Positions 14,101-25,300 of a stretch of 64,000 bases of DNA are shown one piece after another. A program made the position numbers and the translations under genes. Below the pieces are notes generated by a model that had not been told where the DNA came from, did not search any database, and worked only from the letters and a program-made list of their open reading frames with translations. The DNA comes from Owenia fusiformis. Taxonomy: Eukaryota > Annelida > Polychaeta > Sabellida > Oweniidae. The first letter of the stretch is position 1. The number at the start of each line of letters is the position of its first letter. The DNA is taken from assembly GCA_903813345.2 (NCBI GenBank), contig CAIIXF020000007.1, forward strand, positions 12,942,714 to 13,006,713, read 5' to 3'.

Positions 14101-17100
14101 AAAAGGTCAAAAAGGTCTGTTTTCAACTTGCTTCAAATTGACTAAAAAAAATTTCAAAATCATCTACGTGTTCTCAGAAATTCAAATCTGACTTTAGATT
14201 TGACTTAAGATTTGACATTTGACCTTCACTGACCTTCTCAATGTCAAAAAAGGTCAAAAAGGTCTTTTTTCAACTTGCTTCAAATTGACTAAATTTTTTT
14301 TTCAAAATCATCTACATGTTCTCAGAAATTCAAATCTGACTTTAGATTTGACATTTGACCTTCAATGACCTTCTCAATGTCAAAAAAGGTCAAAAAGGTA
14401 TTTTTTCATCTTGCTTCAAATTGACTAAACATTTTTTTCAAAATCATCTACATGTTCTCAGAAATTCAAATATGACTTTAGATTTGACTTTAGATTTGAC
14501 ATTTGACCTTCAATGACCTTCTCAAGGTCAAAAAGGTCTTTTTTCAACTTGCTTCAAATTGACTAATTTTTTTTTCAAAATCATCTACATGTTCTCAGAA
14601 ATTCAAATCTGACTTTAGATTTGACATTTGACCTTTAATGACCTTCTCAAGGTCAAAAAAGGTCAAAAAGGTCTGTTTTCAACTTGCTTCAAATTGACCA
14701 AATTTTTTTTTCAAAATCATCTACATCTTTTCAGAAGTTCAAATTTGACTTTACAAGTTCTCAGAAGTTCAAATCTGACTTTAGATTTGACCTTTGACCT
14801 TCAATGACCTTCTCAAGGTCAAAAAGGTCTTTTTTCAACTTGCTTCAAATTGACTAAAAAAAAATTTCAAAATCATCTACGTGTTCTCAGAAATTCAAAT
14901 CTGACTTTAGATTTGACTTAAGATTTGACATTTGACCTTCAATGACCTAACTAGGTGGTGACATTTTGTCATGTTAATGCCTTGTTAACCAATTGAGATA
15001 ATTTTGACGACTGAGTCTTTTTAATTGTGTTTTTAAATGTTACACTTAAAAACATGTACCATTTTTCTTGTGATGTTACACTTAAACGTGCAGGCCCGTA
15101 GCCAGAGGGCGAGCTGGGGGAGCGGAAGCTCCCCCCCCGGCTAGAAATTCTTTCAAAATCATGCAGTTTTTCACCATTCTGAGAATTGTTCGCATGATTT
15201 TTAGCCAAATTGTGAAAAAGCTCCCCCCTGGAAAAAAAGCTCCCCCTCCTGGTAAAAGCTGGCTACGGGCAAGACGTGTACCATGTTTCGTGCGATGTTA
15301 CACTTAAACGTGTACCATGTTTTTGTGATTTTCTAAATGTAATATGTTCCTAGTTTATAATTTTATCAGCAAGGGTTCCTGTTCTATGTTTGGTGCATGG
15401 GGCAAGGCAACCGGTGATAACTCTCTACTACAACTGAGGGCACTGGACTGGAATGTGGATGGTATGATCTAACTCAAATCAAATATTTACGCCGAACTAT
15501 AAATCCAATCCTTGAAGACCTGAATCAGTACGACACATATTCCACTCAAGTGAAGTAGATAATATAACAGATTTTGCATTTCATTTGGACAAAATGTACT
15601 TAACCTACTGATATATGAATATTTGTTATCAAAGGCCCATTCAAGGACTACCCCCAGGTGACTGTGTACCATCCGAGGGGAAATGGTAGTGTGGGTCAGG
15701 ACTTTGCTAATGTTGGATGGACAGGTTGGATCGGATCGATCCAAGGTAAATAAGAATCTACATGGATATATCGAATAGAAGGTCACTAATATACATAAAT
15801 AGTATCTAAAACAGTGTCTAACCTCCATCTACACAAATGATGGTCCACGTGTTTTCTGGTACAAATTGTCTTCAACTATCCCTCTAAATCCTCAAAGCGC
15901 AACTCCAACAAGTTATAAATTACGTGGAATATATCGTCTCTTTAAAATTGATAAATAATTTGGCAATGATACAAATATGTATCTTATGAGCTAAACACGG
16001 TGATCGAAATACAGTGAGACAACTAATACGTATCCTCCTGGGAAGACTTAAATCAAAATTCAGAAATATGATCATTATTTTCAGGTATGAATTCCAAGAA
16101 AATGGCTATTTCTGAGATTGGAGCTTCATTTCCAGATGCAACATTTGGTTCCGAGTCACGATTTGGAATTCCTTTTACGGTGAGTTCGAACTGCAGGAAA
16201 AGAAATAAATAGAAAATATGAGATAGTGACTTCAAAAATCTGTCTTGTTAATGTTCCAATATGGGCCCAATTTCTGGTTTAAGGGGCCCAACATTTTTCC
16301 CAGATTTGAAATCCCCCCCCCCCCTTTTTAGCTTCTGGATCCGCCAGTTTTCTGTTTCACAGTATGTATTTCAGTATTTACTAAGGGACATCCTACAATT
16401 CGACCAGACAATTGATGATTCTATAAACCGTATTGCCAACTCGAAACGTACATGTGATCTTATTCTAGGAGTTGGAGATGGGAAGGTAATGAATATACAC
16501 TCCCCTACATAAGTTTGCCAATCCGAAAACACCTTTTAGTTCACTTATCAAAGAATTTTTATGTAGGGAGTGTAAATACTCCGAGGCAAGAAGATGAATT
16601 CTCTCAATTTACACAAAATGGCCAATCACACTTGTTGCATGCTAAATTGTGTCTGTTGAACAGTTCGTGGACAAAAGGGGAAGGTGGCGAGGCATTTGAG
16701 ATAATATTGAATGAGTTGTCATTTTCACAGTTTCAAAATTGTTTTGGAAGATATTCTTAATTTCTTAACGCTGCTTATTCATTTTAAGCTAGGCGAATTC
16801 CGAGGTATTGAATATTCAGCCTCTGTTGCTAACTTCTATGATGATGAAAACCTCAAACCAGAAGCTGAATGGCATCCCAAGATTCAGAATGTTGTCTATT
16901 GGGGTAAGAAAAATATAGTAACATTGATTTCGATTCCGATTTGGAATTCCTTGACGAATGGCAGAAATTAGAATTTCCATGCATATCAGGGTAGTGGCAT
17001 TTGAACGTTCAAACTATACATGTTTGTTCATTATATATATTTTTATTTCTATAAATTCACATTCTATGTACAGGTCATATTTTACATAAACATGTTTTCG

Positions 17101-17647
17101 GCCGAAATAAGGATGGCAGCAGTGGTAGAATCTTATTATATTCTTTGTATACAGATTGATTACTATGCCATCTTTATTTATGAAAGGCATGGATTGGCTT
17201 TGTCCAGGATACAGTTCAGTACTTGCAAGACAACTGAACAAGTACCATGGCAACCTGGACGCTGGCTTCACCATACACGATGTAGTACCTATTGTACAGA
17301 CGGGAGACCTATTGGTTAACGTTTATGACCTTTCAAGGAATATAATGTATGTCTCGAATGCACGAGCCACGGGAGAAAGTGGCCCCCAGTTTGCCTATGA
17401 CAGGTGGTGCATCTTGTTTTTCAATATATACAAAATATACTCTTATTAACATAAAATTAATATAATATTATACAATTTTGAAACTCAGTTTTACCTACTT
17501 TTTTTAAAATCATGATGGAATATGAGCTCATATCTGCTGCCACTCCTGCATACCATATACCATCTAATTTTCCAATAACTTCTTTTCAGGCAATTTTTAC
17601 GGTTGGATATGGCACTCTTATTCAGTGAATCAGCACCTTTGGAATGA
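11143..17647 (+). CDS. Acid-ceramidase-like (dcd1A/dcd1B type) N-terminal nucleophile hydrolase, secreted/lysosomal
   Basis: Thirteen exons join in phase: 11143-11217, 11550-11682, 11945-12039, 12299-12369, 12536-12644, 12942-12976, 15370-15461, 15635-15745, 16085-16179, 16375-16485, 16789-16903, 17187-17403, 17590-17647; ~438 aa. Residues 1-20 form a signal peptide. Family blocks in order: GTPYEMGFAQGTLMK, GMADATGID, HMIGELTKGSCSMFGAWG, LQLRALDW, FANVGWTGWIGS, MAISEIGASFPDATFG, LLRDILQFDQTIDDSINR and YVSNARATGESGP. In the C45/Ntn fold the chain is cleaved before a catalytic Cys, here expected to be Cys177 of GSCSMFG. The substrate is probably an N-acyl amide lipid, but that is inference. Intron 1 has a GC donor (AAAG|GCAAGT); the nearby GT would give a stop. 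An in-frame upstream ATG at 11074 is a weaker start. AATAAA follows at 17712. Intron 6 carries the 13.5 kb repeat element. No lesion seen. Confidence 0.9.
13543..14986 (-). mobile_element. Helentron/pearl-like element with terminal hairpin and AGGTC-rich tandem core (copy A)
   Basis: One end is a perfect 11-bp-arm hairpin, TATGTCACCAC/GTGGTGACATA, at 13543-13569. Next comes a unique segment with TTGGCGTCCGGCGTCTG, then ~8-9 degenerate core units of roughly 110-170 bp. Each unit holds TCTACATGTTCTCAGAA, TCTGACTTTAGATTTGAC, TTGACCTTCAATGACCTT and CAAGGTCAAAAAGGTC. The other end is GGTGGTGACATTTTGTCA and ATTAACGCCTTGTT-like sequence at ~14.96-14.986 kb. A terminal hairpin, subterminal inverted GTCACCACC and a tandem core suggest a non-autonomous Helentron or pearl relative. 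No ORF. It lies antisense in hydrolase intron 6. Confidence 0.75.
15019..15345. repeat. ~40-bp short tandem units (GTACCATG...TGTTACACTTAA) split by a MITE
   Basis: Units containing ATGTTACACTTAAACGTG and GTACCATGTTT occur twice before and twice after the insertion at 15.09-15.27 kb. The insertion therefore landed within an existing short array. Intronic, no coding role. Confidence 0.6.
15091..15273. mobile_element. hAT-like MITE with CAGGCCCGTAGCCAG ends
   Basis: CAGGCCCGTAGCCAG at the left is matched in inverted orientation by CTGGCTACGGGCAAG at the right, about 180 bp away. Poly-C/G tracts lie near both ends. ACGTG flanks both sides and may be part of a target duplication. A solo remnant of the same end (CTGCCTACGGGCTTA) occurs near 37.83 kb. 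Confidence 0.7.
16496..16574. mobile_element. 79-bp MITE with TACACTCCCCTACATAA ends
   Basis: TACACTCCCCTACATAA at 16496 is inverted as TTATGTAGGGAGTGTA ending at 16574. Related ends occur at 29.57 kb and 54.70-54.87 kb. The TIR style (TACA-type start at a TA site) suggests Tc1/mariner. It starts 10 nt after hydrolase exon 10. Confidence 0.7.
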
Positions 17648-17711
17648 TGAACTATATCACCATTTTAATATTCAATTTAGACTGAACTCTTCCGATGTCC
17701 TTTTGGAACTC

Positions 17712-17717
17712 AATAAA
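17712..17717 (+). terminator. Poly(A) signal of the dcd1-like hydrolase
   Basis: AATAAA 65 nt downstream of the stop codon at 17647, the usual position for a 3' end. The VWA7-like gene converges on it from the right. Confidence 0.6.
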
Positions 17718-18153
17718 GAATATTGGAATAATGTGGAATCAAAAATTATTGCCATTATTCTTTGATAAATACTCCAATATCTATTGTATTATATAACTTT
17801 CTGAAGAAATCATGCATAAGATCCAATACAGTATCTGAGTTATATAACCAAATAGACACATGTATAACAACAGTATACGGCAACATTTGGAACTAATAGT
17901 GCCAAGTAGAAAATGTAAAATAATTGCATTTATCACTTATTGTGGCCAATTGGTTCAGGTGTAATTGTTTCATATGTAAATGTTCGGTCGCATTGTGCTA
18001 ATGAGAGCAAGTAGTATATCATAAATTTGCCCATAGTTAGACAAGGCGTGTCAAATTCTAGCCAATCAGAACACAGTATATCATGTAACTGCATTGCAAT
18101 ATATAACCAACAGCCCACCCAAGGTCATTTTTAGATTTCATCAATTTCCATAA

Positions 18154-18530
18154 GACTAGTCTCGGTTTAGAGAACGAAGATCATTAGTCTACTGCACGTT
18201 ACGCCTGCTTTGGACAATTTGATATTTTTACATATTGTAGATTTAAATGTCTTCTTTTGAATATCCATAATTTAATTGGGGTGATATTTCTATATTTTTC
18301 ATAAAAACTTATTAGCGCAGTATACTGATGAACCTCTTTCTCCAAATCGAGACTTTTATTGAATCGATCCACTGCACGTTACACCTGCTTCGGACAATTT
18401 TGATATTTTTACATCTTGTAGATTTAAATGTCCTTTCTCTTTTGAACATTCATAATTTAATTTGGGTGATATTTCTATATTTTTCAAAAAAAATATTAGC
18501 CCAGGAGACTGTTCTCCAAACTGAGACTCG
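18154..18530. mobile_element. Composite TIR element: one left end, two tandem body/right-end units
   Basis: The left end GACTAGTCTCGGTTTAGAG (18154) is inverted at CTCCAAATCGAGACT (~18338-18353) and again at CTCCAAACTGAGACTCG (~18513-18530). Between them a ~180-bp body (ACTGCACGTTAC...TTTGATATTTTTACAT...GGTGATATTTCTATATTTTTC) is present twice, at 18191 and 18371. It lies in the predicted 3' UTR or downstream flank of VWA7-like terminal exon 3. Confidence 0.75.
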
Positions 18531-18716
18531 TCCTTTCTAGTTGGCTGTTGTCTTTTCAGTGACATTGTATAAAATATTTTGCAATTTGTGAAAAGAATTT
18601 AAGCCCAAGACTCAATGCATTGTGGCTGATTCATTCCACTCAGGCGTTGTTTCCTAATCTTAGCAAAGTTTCAAACAACACCTTTGAGGAATGATAATCA
18701 GTCAGGGCTTAAATCC

Positions 18717-19304
18717 TTAAGTCATTCCAGCCTGAATGCAACATTGTAGACAGCATTGCCCCATACATTCAACGCATGACGTCATGCAACGCTCAAAATT
18801 GCAAGGTGTTTTACACGACATACACCTCCCGTTGGGATGCTCACCATTGATCGTAAAGGATTTCCTCTTTTTATAAACTACAACAGCTATTATGAAAACC
18901 AAAACAACCACAGTCAATACGGCCACAATTATACCAACCGTGGCCAAAGTACTGAGATTGGACGTGTTCTGTTTTTCCAGAGCTTTCACACACATCCCTT
19001 TATTTCCAGCCTTGTCTAGCACAATGATTGACACATTCGACTTGCAACAGGATATTTCATAGCTGATAATTTTCCGACTGGGCTCATCTTGGACAATGTG
19101 AATAATCTCAACCGATTCGTTAATAGTGATGTTTCCAATCCCCGAGTTATCATCCGTAAAGGTCGCATTAATGTTCCACTTGGTCTTATCACAAAATTCC
19201 TCTGTATTAAGGCAGTTATCAAAGTTAGAGGTATAGTAGCATACTGGGGGGTCAATGTCAATGTTTGATTGGCGGTAGAACACGGGAATCTCAAGATCAA
19301 TGTT
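18717..19304 (-). CDS. VWA7: VWA7-like alternative terminal exon 3 (cysteine-rich tail)
   Basis: Acceptor TTAATTCTACAG, phase 0. It starts NIDLEIPVFYRQ, then the same module (DPPVC, DDNSGIG, SCCKSNVSIIVLDKAGNKG). The membrane segment is about VGIIVAVLTVVVLVFIIAVV. The tail has KKRK and then about ten cysteines in the last ~35 residues (CMSCKTPC, CMTSCVECMGQCCLQCC). Such a tail could be palmitoylated or bind metal; neither is shown. A minus-strand AATAAA is at ~18.355 kb. Confidence 0.85.
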   Translation of the reverse strand, partial: NIDLEIPVFYRQSNIDIDPPVCYYTSNFDNCLNTEEFCDKTKWNINATFTDDNSGIGNITINESVEIIHIVQDEPSRKIISYEISCCKSNVSIIVLDKAGNKGMCVKALEKQNTSNLSTLATVGIIVAVLTVVVLVFIIAVVVYKKRKSFTINGEHPNGRCMSCKTPCNFERCMTSCVECMGQCCLQCCIQAGMT

Positions 19305-22300
19305 CTGTAGAATTAAAGTGCAAGTTTTATTTTATAAAACACAAACATGTTTTCTCCTTTTAACTTTGCCATCAAATATTAGCAAGTTCCTTCAATTTTA
19401 CTTAAATATGGTAATAGGCAAATCAACCAAACACATATAAAACGAAACATGAGACAAAGCAAAGAGACAAGACAAGACCAGGTATGTTATGGGAAATGAT
19501 TCATCTTTGTCCTTGACTATAAAATATTCTTCATTATAATAATGTTTTCTTTGAAGTCAAGTAAATTGACATAGATTGCCACAATTATTGAAATCCGCTA
19601 CGCTCGCCACTCTCCTTTGTGATATGCGGCCTTTTGTCTTGAAGATCCCTTTCCCTTCTTACACTTTGTATAAGTTATAAAAGCAACGATAACAGCTAGA
19701 AGAATGACAACCAATACACATATGATTATACCAATTATAGGTGTACCGCTAAAATCGAACGCACGTCTTAATTCCGCGCACGTGCCTTTATTTCCAGCCT
19801 TGTCTAATACAACTACTGAAACATCCTTTCTGCAACAGGATATTTCATAACTGAGAATTTTCATATAGGGCTCATCTTGGATTGTGTATATTTTGTCAAC
19901 AGGTTCGTCAATTATAATCTTTCCGATACCCGATTTGTCATCCTTAAAGGTGGCGCTGATGTTCCAGGTAGCATCATTGTAGTGGCATTCTGTTGCGTTT
20001 TTAGGACAGCTTTTATCGTCAAGGATAAGATAGCATTCTGGAGGCTCAAGATCAATGTTCTGCAGAATATAATCAACATACAAATAAAGCACAATAGCGC
20101 GACATACAATAAAGCACAAGTACATACTTTGGATGGTGATAATAATGATAATGATAATGAGAGGTTTCTAAGTTCCTTTAATTTTGATAAAGTAATAGGC
20201 AACTCCTGCTATTAGAGCTGCCACTAAGAGACACGATGCAACAATGACTATCGCTATCCCAGCTTTTGCTGCTGTAGACAGCTCTTGCGGATTAATATCT
20301 AGTTCTAGACTACATTTAGCGACATTGCCCACACCGTCACTAACTATAATCTCTACTCTATCCATACAACAGTCCCCGGTATATCCAACAAACATAGTAT
20401 CATTATACGTTGTTTTATCTAAATAGATCTCTGTTAGGTTAACCCCTATGGGTGAAAAGTCATAAATCCCTGATTTTGTATCGTTGAATATCATATAGCT
20501 CGTCCAGGTAGTGTTTATACATTCGGGGGTATTAGATATGTCTTCACAAACACTACTTGGTTGGATCTCGCATGTTGGCGCCTCATCGTCAATCTCCTGT
20601 AGGAAAACGACCAGTTTCATTTATGATTTCGTGACACATACAACAAACAAACAAGGCACTAACGTGACAAAATGTCACCACCTCGTTGTTAACAGTATTA
20701 TGAGTTCTAATCTTAGTCAACTTCTGAGAATTTGTAGCCAATCTTGAAATGAATAAAAAATTTGGTCAATTTGAAGCAAGTTGAAAACAGACCTTTTTGA
20801 CCTTTTTTGACCTTGAGAAGGTCATTAAAGGTCAAATGTCAAATCTAAAGTCAGATTTGAATTTCTGAGAACATGTAGATGATTTTGAAAAAAAAATTAG
20901 TCAATTTGAAGCAAGTTGAAAAAAGACCTTTTTGACCTTTTTTGACCTTGAGAAGGTCATTGAAGGTCAAATGTCAAATCTAAAGTCAAATCTAAAGTCA
21001 TATTTGAATTTCTGAGAACATGTAGATGATTTTGAAAAAAAGATTTAGTCAATTTGAAGCAAGATGAAAAAATACCTTTTTGACCTTTTTTGACCTTGAG
21101 AAGGTCATTGAAGGTCAAATATCAAATCTAAAGTCAGATTTGAATTTCTGAGAACATGTAGATGATTTTGAAAAAAAAATTTAGTCAATTTGAAGCAAGT
21201 TGAAAAAATACCTTTTTGACCTTTTTTGACTTTGAGAAGGTCATTGAAGGGCAAATGTCAAATCTTAAGTCAAATCTAAAGTCAGATTTGAATTTCTGAG
21301 AACACGTAGATGATTTTGAAAATTTTTTTTAGTCAATTTGAAGCAAGTTGAAAACAGACCTTTTTTGACCTTGAGAAGGTCATTGAAGGTCAAATGTCAA
21401 ATCTTAAGTCAGATTTGAATTTCTGAGAACACGTAGATGATTTTGAAAAAAAAATTTAGTCAATTTGAAGCAAGATGAAAAAAGACCTTTTTGACCTTGA
21501 GAAGGTCATTGAAGGTCAAATGTCAAATCTAAAGTCAAATCTAAAGTCATATTTGAATTTCTGAGAACATGTAGATGATTTTGAAAAAAAGATTTAGTCA
21601 ATTTGAAGCAAGATGAAAAAATACCTTTTTGACCTTTTTTGACCTTGAGAAGGTCATTGAAGGTCAAATATCAAATCTAAAGTCAGATTTGAATTTCTGA
21701 GAACATGTAGATGATTTTGAAAAAAAAAATTTAGTCAATTTGAAGCAAGTTAAAAAAAGACCTTTTTGACCTTTTTTTACTTTGAGAAGGTCATTGAAGG
21801 GCAAATGTCAAATCTTAAGTCAAATCTAAAGTCAAATTTGAATTTCTGAGAACACGTAGATGATTTTGAAATCTTTTTTTAGTCAATTTGAAGCAAGTTG
21901 AAAACAGACCTTTTTTGACCTTAAGAAGGTCATTGAAGGTCAAATGTCAAATCTTAAGTCAGATTTGAATTTCTGAGAACACGTAGATGATTTTGAAAAA
22001 AAAATTTAGTCAATTTGAAGCAAGATGAAAAAATACCTTTTTGACCTTTTTTGACATTGAGAAGGTCATTGAAGGTCAAATGTCAAATCTAAAGTCAGAT
22101 TTGAATTTCTGAGAACATGTAGATGATTTTGAAAAGAAAATTTAGTCAATTTGAAGCAAGTTGAAAAAAGACCTTTTTGACCTTTTTTGACTTTGAGAAG
22201 GTCATTGAAGGTCAAATGTCAAATCTCAAGTCAAATCTAAAGTCAGATTTGAATTTCTGAGAACACGTAGATGATTTTGAAAATTTTTTTTAGTCAATTT

Positions 22301-25300
22301 GAAGCAAGTTGAAAACAGACCTTTTTGACCTTTTTTGACCTTGAGAAGGTCATTGAAGGTCAAATGTCAAATCTTAAGTCAGATTTGAATTTCTGAGAAC
22401 ACGTAGATGATTTTGAAAATAATTTAGTCAATTTGAAGCAAGTTGAAAACAGACCTTTTTGACCTTTTTTGACCTTGAGAAGGTCATTGATGGTCAAATG
22501 TCAAATCTAAAGTCAGATTTGAAGGTCAAAAGTCAAATCTAAAGTCAGATTTGAATTTCTGAGAACATGTAGATGATTTTGAAAAAAAATTTAGTCAATG
22601 TGAAGCAAGTTGAAAAAAGACCTTTTTGACCTTGAGAAGGTCATTGAAGGTCAAATGTCAAATTTAAAGTCAGATTTAAACTTCTGAGAACATGTAGATG
22701 ATTTAGAAAAAAATTGAAGTCAGTCTAAACAGTATTTGTTAAGTTATAGGAAGTTGTAAGAAATTGTTACAGACGCCGGACGCCGGACGCCAACCACCAA
22801 CCGCCGTCGCAAAAAAACGGAGACCATAACAATATGTCACCACTTTTGGTGGTGACATAACAAAAAACTTTTAGCAGTCAGCATGTGCCTCTTTAAAATT
22901 CTGCTGATCAAAACCCCCAAAAAAAACAATGAATGATTATATATTTTTCTTAATATATCCTTTCTGTCTGCAATAGTGACAAATGAAAACGAACAAATTC
23001 TATTTTAAACTGGTATTTACTTTTACAAAATGTGTGTTCGGTGATCCTTTTGATGTTCACTCTTGCCACATATAGTCAAATTGATGTTCAAATATGTCCA
23101 AATCAAAATATAGTCATGTTGATGTGGCTGATGATATGAATGAGCATGTAAGCAGGCAAAGAGTGCTAGCCTGCATTCCCATCACGTCAGCATGCACCCA
23201 TGCATATAAACGCAAAGAAATAAAACTGCTCTATCAAGTTTACCATGCATTGCTTCCTTCCCCCAATAAAAGACGAGGGGAACTGATAGAGCATTTACGA
23301 GCAGGTAGCTTCTCTAAAGAAGACAATAAATAAGGTTCATCCGCAGAAATTTCCAGAGACGTATTTATTTCCCTATAGGGGTTAACCAGCAGAGATCAAT
23401 CTATTCAATGCACGTGTATGCAGTTTTTATTAGGAACATAAGCCCATGCACATGTATGCACATGAAGCATAACAGTAAATGTTCACGTGTACATTTTGAT
23501 TTGATGGCATGCTTGAAAAAGATAAATGTATCCTTTTATTACCAAATGAGAAGCTTCAAGATGTGAAGAGTTATAGAGAGTAATAATGCTCTTAAATATG
23601 AGATTAATTAAGGGGACGTGTTCAAATCTCAACATATGCGAGAGAGTGCAATTAATAGCCTGGGAGAGATAAAGTAGATTTTCCCCTTCTTTGCAGTTTG
23701 CTAATATTTTCTTCACATTAATGTCCAACACATTTTTCGTATCTTTTGTAGGAGGTTGAATGGAAACCCAAAACGAATGTAAATCATATATTTCTGCTGC
23801 GTTTGAACACGACCCTTTAAGAAACACATTTCATGCATTCTTATAGCTTTCTCATCTATTCTAAGACAGCTTTTTACCTGCACTGCTACAATAATGTCAA
23901 ATATGAAGTAGTTTGTCATGATCACTCCTGTCTCAGCGGATGTTGTGACAGTGATGGTGTTAACTGTACCCAGGGGAGTGTTTTCAGGGACAGTTACTGC
24001 AATAGTGCCGGTCTCCGAGGATTCTTCACCAAGAGTCATTCTGGGAAATAAAACGTCAATCAAGATTTCTGCCAAACTAACTTTCAATAAATTTAAAAGC
24101 AAGCACAAACATGAGAATAACAATGACGTCCTCTTTTAATAAAAAAACAAACATGTATAGTTGTGAAGGAGTAGAGATCAGTTTATACTCGTAGAGTTGA
24201 TTTACTTTACTATCTGTAGGCCTCATTTTAAAATCTAACCATAACATCAAACAATATTTCATAATACCTGTACGGTTCAACCATTTTAGTGAATCTCTCC
24301 GAGTCAACCGCTTCCACTTTAAACACTGCAGATGGACCAAGATTCTTAACTTCGTATTCTATTATGGCTGTCTCTCCGGGCTCCAGAGTCAGCGAGCTAT
24401 TTCTGGCTGTATTCCAACGTACTACAATTGTGGACACCGAGAGAAGCTCAGGAAGCATTCTTTGAACTCTTTCCAAGGAATTGTCTTTCCCATACATCAA
24501 GACTCGGAAATCTGTAAAGTGCATTTTGTATGTGGTTTATCCCGGCAATGGCACCATTGATTGAGAAATAGGGATCAAAGCCAGTATGACTTTTGCGTTT
24601 TTGGACGATTGTGCCGGTTTTGCGAATGCATGTTCACATGTTGATACCCTCATAGACTTTTACATTGGGTTCTGCCGTCCCACAACATTTGAGACTGAAT
24701 ACTTTATCGTGTACTACTGCAACTATTTATGATGTCAAGAGCGTTGCAAGTATTTTTGTTCTTCGAATAGTACCGTATTATTTAGGTATGGGTTAAATGT
24801 TCATAGCCTTGTGGTTTTGGATTGTGATAATGTTTCCTAAAAGGTGGTCATGTATTTGAAAGACATTGTTTCTTTTTGCAATAAGATCATATGGGATTTT
24901 GGGGTTTTGTTTTTTCTGGTTACTGGTTACCCTTTTACATTTTTGCATACTGTTCTCTAATACCGTTTGATATTTCCCCTTAAAGCACTGATCCTTACAT
25001 ATTTATCTAAATACTTTTTGAATTATTTTAGACTTATTTCAATCATTGGTTATAGTTTCCTTGTATTGCCTTGTATATTATGATTATTTTCCAAAATGTT
25101 AATAGAAATGTTGTTTTTGGTTTACCAGGGATAATTGGATTTTAAAACATTATTTACAATGGGTTATAAAGTGAATTGTGTCACTCCATTGTGTACTAAC
25201 AAAAGATCTCATGAAATTATAAATATGTTACATCGAAAAGGTTCAATAAATGAATTGACATTTAAGATTTCTGATGGCATATTAAATAAACCTTACCCTT

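Noticed and set aside
13600-14960. CRISPR-like spaced direct repeats
   Set aside because: Units vary in length, there are no unique spacers of constant size, and the genome is eukaryotic. It is a transposon core array.
16515-16971. ORFs at 16515-16760 and 16711-16971 as independent genes
   Set aside because: The first is MITE plus intron. The second overlaps hydrolase exon 11 in frame and is explained by it.
18599-18710. TTAAGCCC...GGGCTTAA pair as a second TTAA transposon
   Set aside because: Only eight bases match in inverse orientation; too little to support an element.
23094-23333. 79-codon plus-strand ORF beginning MSKSKYSHVD inside the VWA7-like intron
   Set aside because: It has an ATG and moderate length but no recognisable domain, no splice context, and lies antisense within an intron next to repeats. 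Left out as a gene.
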